From Cucumis sativus (taxonomy: Eukaryota > Streptophyta > Magnoliopsida > Cucurbitales > Cucurbitaceae), in NCBI RefSeq assembly GCF_000004075.3, contig NC_026659.2:25190272-25254271 (forward strand): 64,000 nt of DNA. The letters are read 5' to 3'. Made by a program: the position numbers and the translations under genes. The notes under the pieces were generated by a model. That model was not told the DNA's origin. It was given only the letters and a program-made list of their open reading frames with translations, and searched no databases. Below are positions 50,312 to 62,475 of this stretch, piece after piece. Every line of letters begins with the position of its first letter. The first letter of the stretch is position 1.

Positions 50312-53300
50312 GTAAGTCGTTCTTTATTCTTTCACATTCAAATTTTGGTATCGTAATTGTATTATTTTTCAAGTTGATTTTATGAATTGGGAAAATTTTC
50401 AAAGTTACTCTTTGGGCATTTTGTTGCATTGTTGATTTAGCATCTTTTTGCACATGCCTGTTATAGATGACTTCAAACTGACCTATGTCTTACAAACATA
50501 GTGTAGCATATTCATCTTTTCATGTTGAATGGCATTCCAGGAGCCTAATTGTCACTTGATCTATTCTTTTGTTTGTGCTTCATTTTTCAGGAGTCCTGTG
50601 AAGTTGACCCTTCGGTGTCCTTCTAAGATAGGGCAAGTTACAGTTGACCCAGATCCCGATTTTAGCTTTGATGATTTGCGAGTGGAACTTCACTCCTTGG
50701 AGGAGAAGTTAAATAAGTCCACGATGCCTTTTAAGAAAACATGTTCACGGTATCAGTCTTTTATATCTAGAATAAACATAATGAATTCATGCATGCTTCT
50801 TGATTCTTTGTTAAATAAATTTTGGTTTATAACTTAACAGAGACTTCCCTGTCACAAAAACTTTGAAGAGAAGCTTCAAGCCTTTTATTATGGGCGTGTA
50901 CGAGGATGAACTAAAAGAAATATTTAATGATGAAGTGGTTCGTGAACCAAGTTCAAATGCTAATCGCTTCAATTGTGATGGAATTTTTCTCAGGTAATTT
51001 ATTCTACTGCTGCTTTGGATTTTCTTTATTTCTTCTTTTCAAAGTTTCTTTTATTTTTATTTAATGAATATTTGTACCTAATATTTTCTACATATATTTT
51101 ATAGGTGAAATTTAAACTGACTATTTGTTCATTGTTTTAAACTTTTATTCGTCATGTGATGTGCAAAATTATTATGCTGATATATTTCGATCTAAACTAT
51201 TACACGTTTGGCTTTCTGCCATGAAATTTTAAGATTTTTCTTGGCTTCCTAGTGATAGTGAAGATTCCGACAATGATTCAACACCCGAAGCACAAGCCTA
51301 TCTGAAGGAGGACATGGATTTAGTGGAAAGTTCTTTAGCTGAGCTAACACATGATCATATGCTTAATATAAAGGTATTTTGGGGAGTATATTAACGTCTG
51401 CACATTTTAGCATCTAAATATGAATGCAACATGCATTTCATTTCTTATGACGGTTTATGTCTGTCCCTCATAACACTTACAATTTTTTAAAATTAGTTTG
51501 TTATTTTGCTTTAGTAGATACTAGATGAAACTTTGGGAGAGAAGCTTGTGTAAAAGATTTACTTTGATATTGAATGATGGTGTTTCTTTGATAATTCTTG
51601 GATACTATTGATAAGATACCATGGATGAGATGTATGTGAAATTAGTTAAACTGGTGTTTTTTTTTAATACAAAAACTGAGGAGTTATATGGTTTTAATTT
51701 GAATGTTGTCATCGCTGTATTATCGTTTAGTCTGACTTTTTTGACTTAAAATGTAGAAGATGTTAGAAATTACGAAGAACTTTTAATTTCAGCCATCGTG
51801 TGATAAAGTACATGTACATTTAGATTTAGCTAATCTTTCATTCTGCTGGTGATTTTCTATTTTGATTTATAAACAGGAGGAAATCAGGAACCAACTTGGA
51901 AGGTTGGAGACTGACCTTACTACTTTAAATGAAAAGTCAAGTGCTGCAATCTCTCAAATTGAGAAATACTATGAGGCAAGACGAGAAGCTGACCGAAGAC
52001 TGGATACTCAATATCAACGTGAGATGTATGCTTTTCTATTAGTTTTGTTTGGTGTTCTGTCATCTTGCTTAATTCAAATCTAGGAATCATTATGTCACAT
52101 ACCTTTAGTTAATTTTTCATAAACTTCTTTTGTAAAGAAAAGATTAGTATGTCGTATATTCTCTTTGGTATAGTTATGTTTACCAAGTGATAAGTTGAAG
52201 GCACTTTTTAATTGTAAAATAGAAAGTTTATGCATTGTGCATTCCACCATGACATATGTTTACGTATTTCTTGTGTTTCTCCTCTTTCTAGCAATGCATC
52301 CCCCCACAGTAGCTGAATTGTATTCAAACATTCCAACCTTGAATTTGCAATTTTTTTCTTCTCCATGCTTGAACCTTAGTTTATAATTTTTTTTATAATA
52401 TTCTAATTAGGTCTTTGTGATTCTTTTCTATACCTAGCCACTTATGAATGACAGAATGACTATGCAGAAGTCCCCTCTAACATATTTTACTTTGTGCTTA
52501 TCCTTTACCTCTACTTTTAGTGCTGAAGGCCTTGATAAGTACTTGACAACTGTTCAACATCATCACGAACAAATATCACAAAGAGAAGAAAGAAAAATAA
52601 GAAGTGATGCAGCTTTTGAGGAAGCTAAAAGAAAGGAGAAGGCTATTCTAGAGGATAAAAAACGTCAAGAAAAGCTTAAAGCAGAAGCCGAGGTTTGTTG
52701 CCAGCTATTTGAAAATGATGAATGTTTTTCCTTGTTTGTTTGTTTATTTTTATTTCTTCCTTTCTTTTTCTATATGTGTGTTTGTCATTTTACTAGTGCA
52801 GATGACTTCGATGTAAAATTAAGACTTTTTTTTGGGTTCTTTACTTGTACCCAATTCTATTGACATTTTAACTCTATCAAGCATCCTTTGATTCAATTTG
52901 AGGATCATTGATCTTGATCAACAATCCACCCTATTTTTACTTTTTTGATCAGATAATATCATCAGGAGTTAATTCCTTCTTCCAATGGTGAAAAACACAA
53001 GAAACTATGAAACCTAACTACATAAGTGTTCTGAATATTACTCCCAGTTGAGGTTTTTGGGACAACCCACCTTTAAAGGGTGGTGCCAAAGACCACTTAT
53101 CTTTTGTGATATTGTTTCCTTGTCGTTTGCTCTCTTAGCACGTCTGTTGGAGTCTATCGACCCGGCCTCTGCGGGATTTGAGAGTGATAATGGACATTTT
53201 TTGATCCGTTTTTCATCTTTCAAGATCACTCATCTCTTATCAAACCTCTAATTTCTTGAACTTATCATAATCTTATCCTCATAATATTATTTTATTGCCC

Positions 53301-56300
53301 AAAGAGAGTAAAAATTCTCATTTGGGAAATTAGCCCTTCTTGACCTTTCAAAAATGATGCGGGACGAACACCCTTTCAAGAGAACCAAGGGTCTCCTATG
53401 GACAAATATGTTTATTGCCATTTTGTGGAAGTTATGGGATGAAAGGAATGCTTGGCTGTTCAAGGCAAAGATAGATACTCTAACGGTATCTGAGATCTAT
53501 CTTTTCTTTCCCTTTTTCGATGGAAAGATTCACAAAATATTTAGTTTAATTTTCCTCCTTTATACTTCTTTGGATTATCTCATTTAATCAATGGAATTGA
53601 TATTTTTCAAATTCAAAAACAAAAGTTGTGTTTACGTTTTTCTAGGTACTTGACAGAAAGCAAGTCTTCAACGTTGTTTTTCCACCTTGCTCTTAAGCCC
53701 CAAAGGATTGTTGCACTTTACTGTATCTCACACATCTAAAAAACACTTGCGCAGGCAAAAGCCAAAGCTGAGGAGGCAATGAAAGCTGCCATAGAAGCTG
53801 AGAGGAGAGCAACGAAAGAAGCTGCTGAAAGGGAAGCTGCTGAAAACTTAAAAAAAGTTAATAATGTACAAGTGCAAGAAACTATGGTTGGGTCGCTAAC
53901 TACCAAACCAGTAAACTCAGTTGGCCAACCTAAAGGGACTACTTCGGACGAAACATTTGTGTCAAAATCACCAGGTGACTTTCTGTATGAATATGACAAT
54001 TGCTTTTCTGTTTTTGTGAAAAAGAAAATGATATACTTGAAATTTATGATTATATATTTCTTTTTCTATTCTATCTGGATGTTTTCATGTTCATTTCTCT
54101 TTATCCAGAAGGTAGATAACCATATGACTTTTTGTGTGGTCCTGCCAACTTACTTGATATCGGGGTTTCATCTAATATGGAATTTTTTGGGCCAATCTCA
54201 TGGCAGATAGCATGGTTCGAGCCTCGAAAAGTGCTTTGGCTTTAGAGCGGGAGAGACTACAACAACTCAAGGAGGTAGAGGAGGGAAACCAAGCATTGAG
54301 ATTGAGTCCAAATAAGGTTTGGCATCAAGACATAGTTTGAAAGCTTATTATTTTATCGGTTCTATACGCAACAGATATTGCTAGGCATGGATATTTCATT
54401 TTTATGCAATGCAACTGGAAGGACCCTAGCTAGGAAAATAGTGGATTACTAGTGGAAAATGAATATGTTTATTAGTGGGGGCTTATTAGTAAATAGTTAG
54501 TAAGTTGGTCAGGTATTTTTGTTATAAATAGTAGGAGAGGAGTTGGGGAGAGGTGTGAAGAATTTTATAGTTGGGATTTCCTTGTGAGGGAACTTGGGGA
54601 GAATCTAGCTCTCTCAAAAGGCTAGGGTTACTTTGTTACTTGTTCTTGTGGTAACTGCCAACTGGTACTCTATAATATATTTCATATTTGGTTGTTCTTT
54701 AACTGTACTTGAGTTCATCCTTTGTTCTTGAGATAATTCTTGTTAGGTAGGATCCTAACAGCCATACTGCTTAGGTTAGCATATGATTGTAAACATGGGT
54801 TATCGTGTGAATGAATGTATCTCAGATTTGTGACATGCTATCTTTGGGTGTTTGGATATTGATCTTGTAATATTAAATGCCTGTCTTTTCGTCTTAACAG
54901 GATTTTAACACCTACGAAAGGCATATTGCTAGGCTAATCAAACAAATAGGGGGGACGAAAGAAAATGTTAGGTACGAACATTCTTTGACTTTATCTTATA
55001 TAAAAAAAATAAAGTTCTTAGTTTCTAGAGCTAAAAACGAGTTATTTGGTTTTTGTATGGATATCGTTCAATTGAAAATTTGAAACTGTTTTGATTGAGC
55101 ATTTTTGTTTTGCATGTACATTTCTTTTTGGAACTGGCAGGCTTCTTTGTTAGCATTGGTTCCTGTCACAGGACTGCATTGATGCTATTGCTATCTACAG
55201 TGTTTAGCTTGACTGACTATTTTGTGAATGATTTCTGTCTGTGCTAGTATTGTAATAAAACGTGGTTCTAAAATTTAAAGTTGAATTTATTAGATTACAG
55301 CTTATTTGTAGAATTGTATTTACTCCTGGGTCTGAACTTTGAAATTTGAACCACACTTCGGTCCTAGAGCCACCAATTTGATGAACCTTTAGGGGGTGTT
55401 TGGGTCACCAACTTGGAGTTGATGATGTTTGGGGCTCCTACTATAGTAGTTGGTGTTTCCAACTATTATAACTTACAAATAATTACAATATTACTATTTC
55501 AAATCCTTGTTTACGACAATGTTTGCTATTTCTTACTCATTCCTTTGATTCTTTTTGTTAGAATGATCACTGTTTTTATCTAAACTAAAATAATTTGTAC
55601 TCTAAACACAAACTATTATAACCATATTAAAATTGCACCTTAAACACAAACTATTTTAACCTGATTAAAATTGCACCTTAAACAGAAACTATTATAATTT
55701 ATAGAATTCTCTAATCCAGATATTATTAATGCCCTAAACACCAACCTTAATGCCCTAAACACCCCTTAGTTTCTCGTAGTGGAGTGACTTTGTGATTGTA
55801 GCATTACACAATATATTTGAATTTTGAAATAGATTTGAGGTTGCAATTTTTTTTGTTACTGCTATTTTTCTTTTATCTTTGTAAATACATAAGAATTTTT
55901 CTGTATTTGTATTCTCGAAAGCATATTGATTGTTTGTTATCAACTATCTGATTCAGAACAAAAACTAGTGAAATTCTCAAGATTTTCATGGCTCCTCTTT
56001 GTCCGCAAACGATTAGCATTGCCGCATTTGCAAAAAAGGTAATACCAAGTCATTAACTGGTGGATGCATCTTACTTTTCTGTTACTCATTATTGTAATTA
56101 AGTAGGTGATTACATGTCGAATATGTGTGGTCCCAGATGTGGCTTCTTGCAATCAATCTTCAAGTTATAGGTTTAATGCCTTAGAATTAAATTTCTAAGT
56201 AATAATATGTTCTTGAAGTACAAATTCTTAGAAAAAATTTCTGGAAGTACAAATGTTGATGGCCTGAGGCATGCTCTGTTATAAAGTTACCCAGGGATTA

Positions 56301-58978
56301 AAAATCACTGGATCTGGTAGTAAGAAGGTTTTCGTTTATAAGTCCTAGTTTATAATAAGAAGGTTTTCGTCTATTTAAAATATCATATTTATGTAGGTCA
56401 TAGTCATGCTACTTATAGAAGGGTCTTCTGTTTGACATTTGTGTACGATGGGTAATTCCAAAAGAGTGAAAAACAAGTGGTTTCTTTAGTTATGTTTTAC
56501 TTTAAATTTGGTTATGCATATTGAAATTAATACTCAAATAGGCATGCTATGTGTAGTAACTAACCAGACCACTATTGTTGTAACTAATTAGACCACTGTT
56601 GCATTTCTTTTCCTTTCTTTGTATTATTTTTAGCCATCATGCAATTTGATATATTTTTTTTTCTTGAGCAATAGTTGGATCTTGTTCTTGAAACTTCTCT
56701 TTATGTAGTTGGCCTAATGTCTCGAAGCTTCTAACTTCCTTTTGATTTTTCAGATCGTTTCTCAATGTGAAAGTCCACACGATGCATTTGCACTCAGTCA
56801 TGTTATTGTTCTTGTTACCTCACAGGTACATCACTGATCATGTTATCGTGCTTGTAAGTTATACTTGTTTTTTCCTCTTTTTCCCAAATGTCTCCCTCCA
56901 TATCTTAATATTAAAAGAAAACCCCTGCATGTAATGTGAAAATCAAGGACACCGAATAAATTGACTTACTAATGGCGTCCTCAACCCTACCACTACCACA
57001 AGTGGCGTAGGTAAACCTTTACAGAAATAAGCATCTTATAAACACACACATTGCCACTTAGTACACACAAGAAATCACTCAATGGGGAAAGAAGCAAAAA
57101 ACTGATATTGATGGTTAAGCATTTGGATCGGACCAATCAAAACTTTTGTAGTTGATAACCTAAAAGAACAAAACACAATTAAACTGACCCTATGGGGGCA
57201 TTTGACATGTAGGTGTAGATTTCTAAACTTGTGCTTTTGTTAGCCTACCTTGGGTTTAAGAGAACTGTGTTTGAGGTGCAGGTTTAGGAAGTTTAAGTTT
57301 GGGTCTGTGTTTGGAGTGTATGCTTAAGAAGGTTGAGATTGAAGTCCAAATTTATGTCTTGAGTTTGTGAAGCTTTTTTTTTTTTTTAAATCTAATTAGT
57401 GGTTTGAATTTTTCCTTTTTTTTCCCCTGATTTTCTCCCCATAATTTTGTATTTTCTAATGCTTTTGTAATACCGTGTAATTATTGTATGCTAAACCTAG
57501 CAAATTGTTTAAACCAGGCCCCAAGTGCTCTGGTTCTTGTTCTTGCAGAGTTGCATAGAGCTTGCATCTACACAGTTCCGAAGCACATACAATATTCAGC
57601 GGTTAGTTCTTTGCGACAACTTAGATTGTCTTTATCTCTAACCATTCTTGATTTGGTAATACCCTACAGATTCATCGTTCTGTCTTCTCTTTGATGGCAG
57701 TTTACTGTGTTAATGAATACAATTTTGATTGGCTATGGTTTTTTCTCTTGCCAAATATTTTGAGCCTTCCGTGATTGCATTTTAATCTCTTTCCTACCTT
57801 AAATTTGATAGAAGAATCAGTATCTTGCTTGTGAATGCATTTCTTTTTAATTTAAATAGAAACAATGCCTTACTAGTTCCTAGGCTTTAGTGATTAGTAT
57901 TAAGTTTGGAATAATTTGTGCTTGATGTGTCTAAAATAAGGTAAGAAGAAAAATATAGAATGTTATTGCAAATTAAAGAGGAAAAAGTTGTTTCTATATC
58001 CAAGCAGATTAATCCCCCCTACCTTGTTTAGGTTTTGAGACGGACAAATTCCACTTCTTCATATACATTTGCTCATTTCAAATTCCAGATTTGGATCAAT
58101 ACATTTGCTCACTTCTTCATATACATTTGCTGTAAATTTATCATATATTGTTTCTTTATTTATTTATGCGAAACCTCACTTGCATACTGTATAATTTTTA
58201 CAAATATATTGCCATAGGCTGCATTTGGATCCAAAGAGTCATATTACAAAACTATTGGATTTCGAGAGGTTGACGGGAAAATGGAGAGTGTTGAGGATTA
58301 TTTGATGCGACTAGAAGCATACGTGAAACTATATGGGGCATTGATTCAGGTTTGCTCAGGAAGTACCTTGCATCTTGTTGCTGATTATTTTACACATGTA
58401 GACAATTGAGCTACTTACGTTATCTAGTTATTATACCCATGTTCGACAATTATAACATAAGTAATCTTTCTACAAAAGCAACTTATAAATATGGATCATT
58501 TGGCAGACAGAAATTCCTGGTGTTCGCAATTTACATGGTCTGGAGGAAGGTTGGGCATGGCTGGCAAGATTTCTAAATGCAATTCCCCCCAATTTATTTA
58601 CTGCAGCCTCGCTCAATGCATTCTTAAAAGTAAGTTGAATAGAAGTTCAAATTACTTAGTGAGCTAAAAAAATCATGGTTTGACCCCATTTGTATCATAT
58701 AGGTAGCAGGCTTTGCAATGTATAGAAAATATAAATCCCAGTTCAGGAAGCTTTTAAACATCATCTCCAACAACTTCTTGAGCGCGCTACGAGGAAAAGG
58801 TAATGCCAATTTGAATCATATAATATTGGACATTGAAACCTATTTGGAAGACCGAAGATTCCTTGAAGAACCAGAAGGAAAAACCTTGGTGGGGGGTTCC
58901 TTGTTGTCCTCGGATGCTTTTCCGGAGCCAGAGCACGCGCAAGAATATTACCGTCATTCAAGTAATTCATATTATTGA
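50310..58978 (+). CDS. GLE1: mRNA export factor / nucleoporin GLE1
   Basis: GLE1 binds IP6 and activates the DEAD-box ATPase LOS4/DBP5 at the cytoplasmic face of the nuclear pore, driving mRNA export. Coding exons: 50310-50311, 50591-50749, 50841-50993, 51253-51373, 51877-52025, 52521-52692, 53755-53974, 54207-54316, 54901-54971, 55957-56038, 56754-56825, 57518-57601, 58218-58349, 58507-58629, 58703-58978; 641 aa with every phase consistent. The N-terminal part includes VTVDPDPDFSFDDLRVELHS; a long charged coiled coil covers about residues 146-330; the GLE1 alpha-helical domain follows from about 363 to 600, with ACIYTVPKHI and GWAWLARFLNAIPPNLFTAA. The start ATG is made by joining AT (50310-50311) to G (50591). 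An alternative in-frame ATG at 50529 needs retention of that intron and is less likely. Three introns carry transposon remnants. Confidence 0.92.
53300..53620 (+). pseudogene. LINE reverse-transcriptase tail fragment in GLE1 intron 6
   Basis: The frame from 53354 reads GLLWTNMFIAILWKLWDERN then AWLFKAK, which resembles the end of plant L1-type ORF2 proteins, where the zf-RVT region closes with AILW.LW.ERN..IF. It ends at a stop at 53585-53587. No RT catalytic core is present, so it is a 5'-truncated relic in sense orientation inside the 52693-53754 intron. Whether the 52870-53300 part also belongs to it is unclear. Confidence 0.55.
54416..54760 (+). mobile_element. Probable solo LTR in GLE1 intron 8
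   Basis: The segment starts TGGAAGGACCCTAGC and ends GGATCCTAACA, compatible with a mutated TG..CA bounded LTR with short inverted ends (TGTTAGGATCC type). It contains TTATAAATAG at about 54521, a GA-rich leader, and no internal coding region. The five bases on each side (GCAAC and GCCAT) match at three positions, so a target-site duplication is weak. Copia-type LTR is the best guess. Confidence 0.45.
55392..55765. mobile_element. MITE in GLE1 intron 9 with TTA target duplication
   Basis: The left end GGGGGTGTTTGGG and the reverse complement of the right end GGGGTGTTTAGGG form terminal inverted repeats. TTA occurs directly before (55389-55391) and directly after (55766-55768). A 3-bp TTA duplication with such ends points to a Tourist-like (PIF/Harbinger) MITE. 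A TTAG duplication is equally readable because of the extra G. The inside contains the AAACTAAAATAATTT / AAACACAAACTATTATAA block found in the three other copies, and repeats of TTAAAATTGCACCTTAAACA. Confidence 0.6.
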
Positions 58979-59613
58979 TACATGTGCATTTTTGTTGTTA
59001 ATTTATCAGAGGGAATGTAACACTTCCTATTTAGCTTTGCTTTATCATTTAGAACTTAAGCTGTATCATCAATAACTTAGGGATTATTCAATACAAAAGA
59101 AAACTATAGCAGTATTGAAGAGTTGTACTACAGATACTGTGTATAAACTTGCAACTCCGCAATGACAATGATGGATTTTATTGAAGGAAGAACTTTTACT
59201 TTGTTAAGATTTACAACAACCTAAAAACCAGTATGCACACATGAAAAAAAGGATTCCAAGGAAGAAATGCTAAACGACAAGATTAACATGATCTCAATCC
59301 TTGAAGCTTCTGCAAATCCTCTACATATAGCTTTTGCAATCCTCTACATGTCATTGTGTTTATAATTTCAAATCGAAAGCTATGATCTGTGATGAAGCAG
59401 GCTAAGAAAAACATTCACCATATGTACATATTCTCAATAGAGAACAATATTGATGCTCATTGAAACTGTCATTAAAAGGAGTAGGTTCAAAACACAATCA
59501 AGACAATACGACAATGTACACCCTCAAAATTGTGTTGAAACCTCGACCTTCAATGTTAGTTTCAAGGAACCAAGAAATAGGATAAGCGATGCATTTGTAC
59601 TGCATGGCAAGAC
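58979..59613. other. Convergent 3' ends of GLE1 (+) and RGLG (-)
   Basis: The 635 bp between the two stop codons should contain both 3' UTRs; some overlap of transcripts is possible. No gene or conspicuous repeat is visible. Confidence 0.6.
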
Positions 59614-62475
59614 TTAATAAAGCCTTATTCTAGTCTGGATAAAGCTTCGGCATATGGGGCACAACTCGAGATTTCCTCCGCAGTTGCAACATGTCTGTAA
59701 TAGGATGGAGAAGAATTTGTGAATATTCCTAAAAAGAAGAATGAGTTTCATTTACTAGGATAATTACTGGGTTTGAATCTTACCATATGGCCACAACCAA
59801 AAGCCATATCTTTTGGATTAGCGATACAAATGGGGCAACGCTGCAAGGCCAAGCCATATTCACAATAAAAAAGATTAGTCTTGACTAGAAGAGATCCAAA
59901 CAATAATAGTTAAAATGACATGAAGCTTAAAGTTCAATAGAGTTCAACTAAAAGAATAACTGGTTGGGATAAAGTAAGAGTTTAATTGCTAGCAACAAAG
60001 TGATTAGAAACCTGGTTGTCATAAGAAGAACTAGAGGATGGATTTGTGCCAACTCCTTGGTTGTATCTACCAAGTGAAGATGTTCTGGTCTGAAAACTGT
60101 TGGAGCGTGGGGTTCCCGGGTAGCCACTTGAAGATGTTGCACTGTACAGAGGAGGAGGAAGAGGTACTCTTTCTGGTGAACTACCTATTTGTCTTCTGCT
60201 CATCAACAGTAAAGAAATAGCATTTATAAACTCGACAAATAAACCGTTGAATCTCAAATTACAAAGAGTGAATGCATACCCCAATATGCCAAGCTCTAGA
60301 GTTGCCTGATATTGAGAAGGTATTTCCATCAGTGCAGCAAGACAAAAGTCTGCATGCCTTCTCACATTGTTTACATTATTGGACATCATCTCAGTAAAAT
60401 TGACGAACTAAGATAGGAATACACAAACCAATTTTCAATAGTCAGCATATCTTTCAAGTGGCGAAGGAGAGAAAAACCATGAAAAATCTTCCATCCATGG
60501 AAATAACAGCCAAAAACCTGAAAATTATCGAAAGCTCGAGCAGGAATGTTATCATCAAATTCCTTCATCGTATCCCAAGGTCCATCTCCAACACCAACTA
60601 AGACTATCGACAAAGGGTACTCACTGCAAGTATGCTTTCTTTAAGAAGAAGGAATTTGATAATCAAAGATGAAGTTGTCTGATATTTACCTTGCCCTTAC
60701 AATTGCGTCGATTGTCTTTCGTTCTTGTAAACTCAGTTGACCATTATGTGTGTCAACACTTCTTGTCACCTGATTTTAAGACGATTTTCTTTTAGACATA
60801 AATACTATTAAGTTAAGCCAAATGATGTAACAATATGCAACATCAACATTTAAAAGTTTTTTCAGATATATTTGTATCATAAGATCATTAAGGATGGTTG
60901 TTGAATAACTTAATAGTTTGAAATCGGACTGACCTGCCCGTCGGCAATTATCAGCAAAACATGGTACTGACCACCAGTTTGATCAACGATTGTCATGGCC
61001 ATCTCAATTATTGGTGCAAAAGATGTAGGACCTACAAGAAGGGAGAAAATAAGGGTTAAAGTAAGCCATATGGTCACAGTTCAAATGGATTGAAACAAGA
61101 AAACAATTACCTGCAAGTCTTAAGTCGGGAACAATTTCCCTATAACGATGCAAAACTTCCTCAAATCCATTACATATTCTATCATCATGGTAGAAGCTAA
61201 AAACATCTTGATCATGGGTTGATGCTGCAAAAAACACACTTCAACTCTCAACAACCAGTCAACAAAAGATTACAGCAAGAACCGGGATAGCAGTTTGAAT
61301 GAATGCAATTACCATCACCAAATCCAAAACACGGAATCATGTTATCGTCATCAAAAGATGATAACGTTTGCCCTATTATAGATATAGCTTGCTCGTACGG
61401 ATTTGGCTCATTTCCAATGTGGTGTAAACTACGTCGATTAAACGACCTTGAACCTACAATGAGAAGGATTTCAACATGCCATAAGACTAGTAATTAAATA
61501 GATTCGACCTTGGAAGTTATTGGTGATATAACAATAGTCTGTTACTTACAACCTTTAGCCCTACCCGTTGCAATAGCCCTAATTAAAAGTGTCAAACTAG
61601 AAACTACGAGATGAAATCTTACCTGTCCACTCATTGCTTTTCGTGAAATCAATTCCTACAATGAGATTAGATGACTCAAGTCCGGCTTTAATAAGAGCAG
61701 CAGTCACCTGTTGTAAAACCACATTATTAACAATTCAGAAAATGAAACTACTATATGGTGTTGCTATCTGTAATTATCAGCGGTAGATAAATTTCTCATG
61801 GTAAAATGACTGATTCCACTTGCTATTTTAACCTCAAAGAGTGCAATTTCTATGTCCAACTCAATCATTAAACTATTTCATACCATGGAGTCATAACTTA
61901 AGACACCAATCCTTGCCCCCTGTTTCAAGTTTTAAACACATAACCTCCTGAACTATCTGCCATGGTAATCTTATATCATCGATTGATTCAAAAGCTTAAG
62001 TTGATATGTGAAGGTAAATTTAATGATCATCTAATACAAAGTTCGTACGAGGAGTTAAAAATTCAAGTAATAAGTCCACTACTTTCCTCCTTGTCAAAAT
62101 GCAAGGAGCTCATTGATATCTTTCTCACACAACCTGAAACTTTAACAATCTAGTTCTTAAACACCTTTCATAAAAAAACATAAACAGACAGAAAAAGAAA
62201 ACACATCAAACAATAAAGACACAAGACAAAGACAGAGATTTTAAAACCTCATCCAAGGATTGGTAATTATCTGCTATTCTTGAATATTTTCTGTCAAGCC
62301 TTCTCTGTGGTTGTTGTGGAGTTTGTGAGCCATATTCAGAGGGTTCTGTATATGGATATTGTTGAACATATGGTGATTGTGGAGGATAATTGTATTGATC
62401 CCATGCTGAAGAATTGCCAGACCCATATGAACTAAACTCTCTTCGACCTGCTTCCCTAGAGTTCTTACCTCCCAT
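59614..62475 (-). CDS. RGLG: RGLG-type E3 ubiquitin ligase (copine/vWA plus RING)
   Basis: Plasma-membrane-linked E3 ubiquitin ligase; Arabidopsis RGLG proteins act in K63 ubiquitin chains, auxin/cytokinin balance and drought or ABA responses. Exons on the - strand: 62475-62248, 61707-61623, 61453-61313, 61224-61111, 61031-60934, 60769-60690, 60623-60518, 60407-60280, 60195-60012, 59840-59784, 59694-59614; 433 aa. The N terminus MGGKNSRE is a good N-myristoylation signal, which would place it at the membrane. A Pro/Tyr/Gln-rich stretch follows. The copine-type vWA domain covers about residues 78-325, with the metal-site motif [10 protein letters not shown] and [11 protein letters not shown] Ser/Pro-rich linker leads to a C-terminal C3HC4 RING ([20 protein letters not shown] ... 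CPICR, from about residue 389) with all zinc ligands. The codon before the ATG is GTG, so the start is 62475. RGLG1 and RGLG2 cannot be separated by eye. Confidence 0.93.

Noticed and set aside
50529-50837. In-frame ATG giving a longer GLE1 N terminus starting MAFQEP
   Set aside because: It requires retention of an intron with strong GTAAGT and TTTTTCAG signals, and the added residues look like translated intron. The split ATG model explains the exon better.
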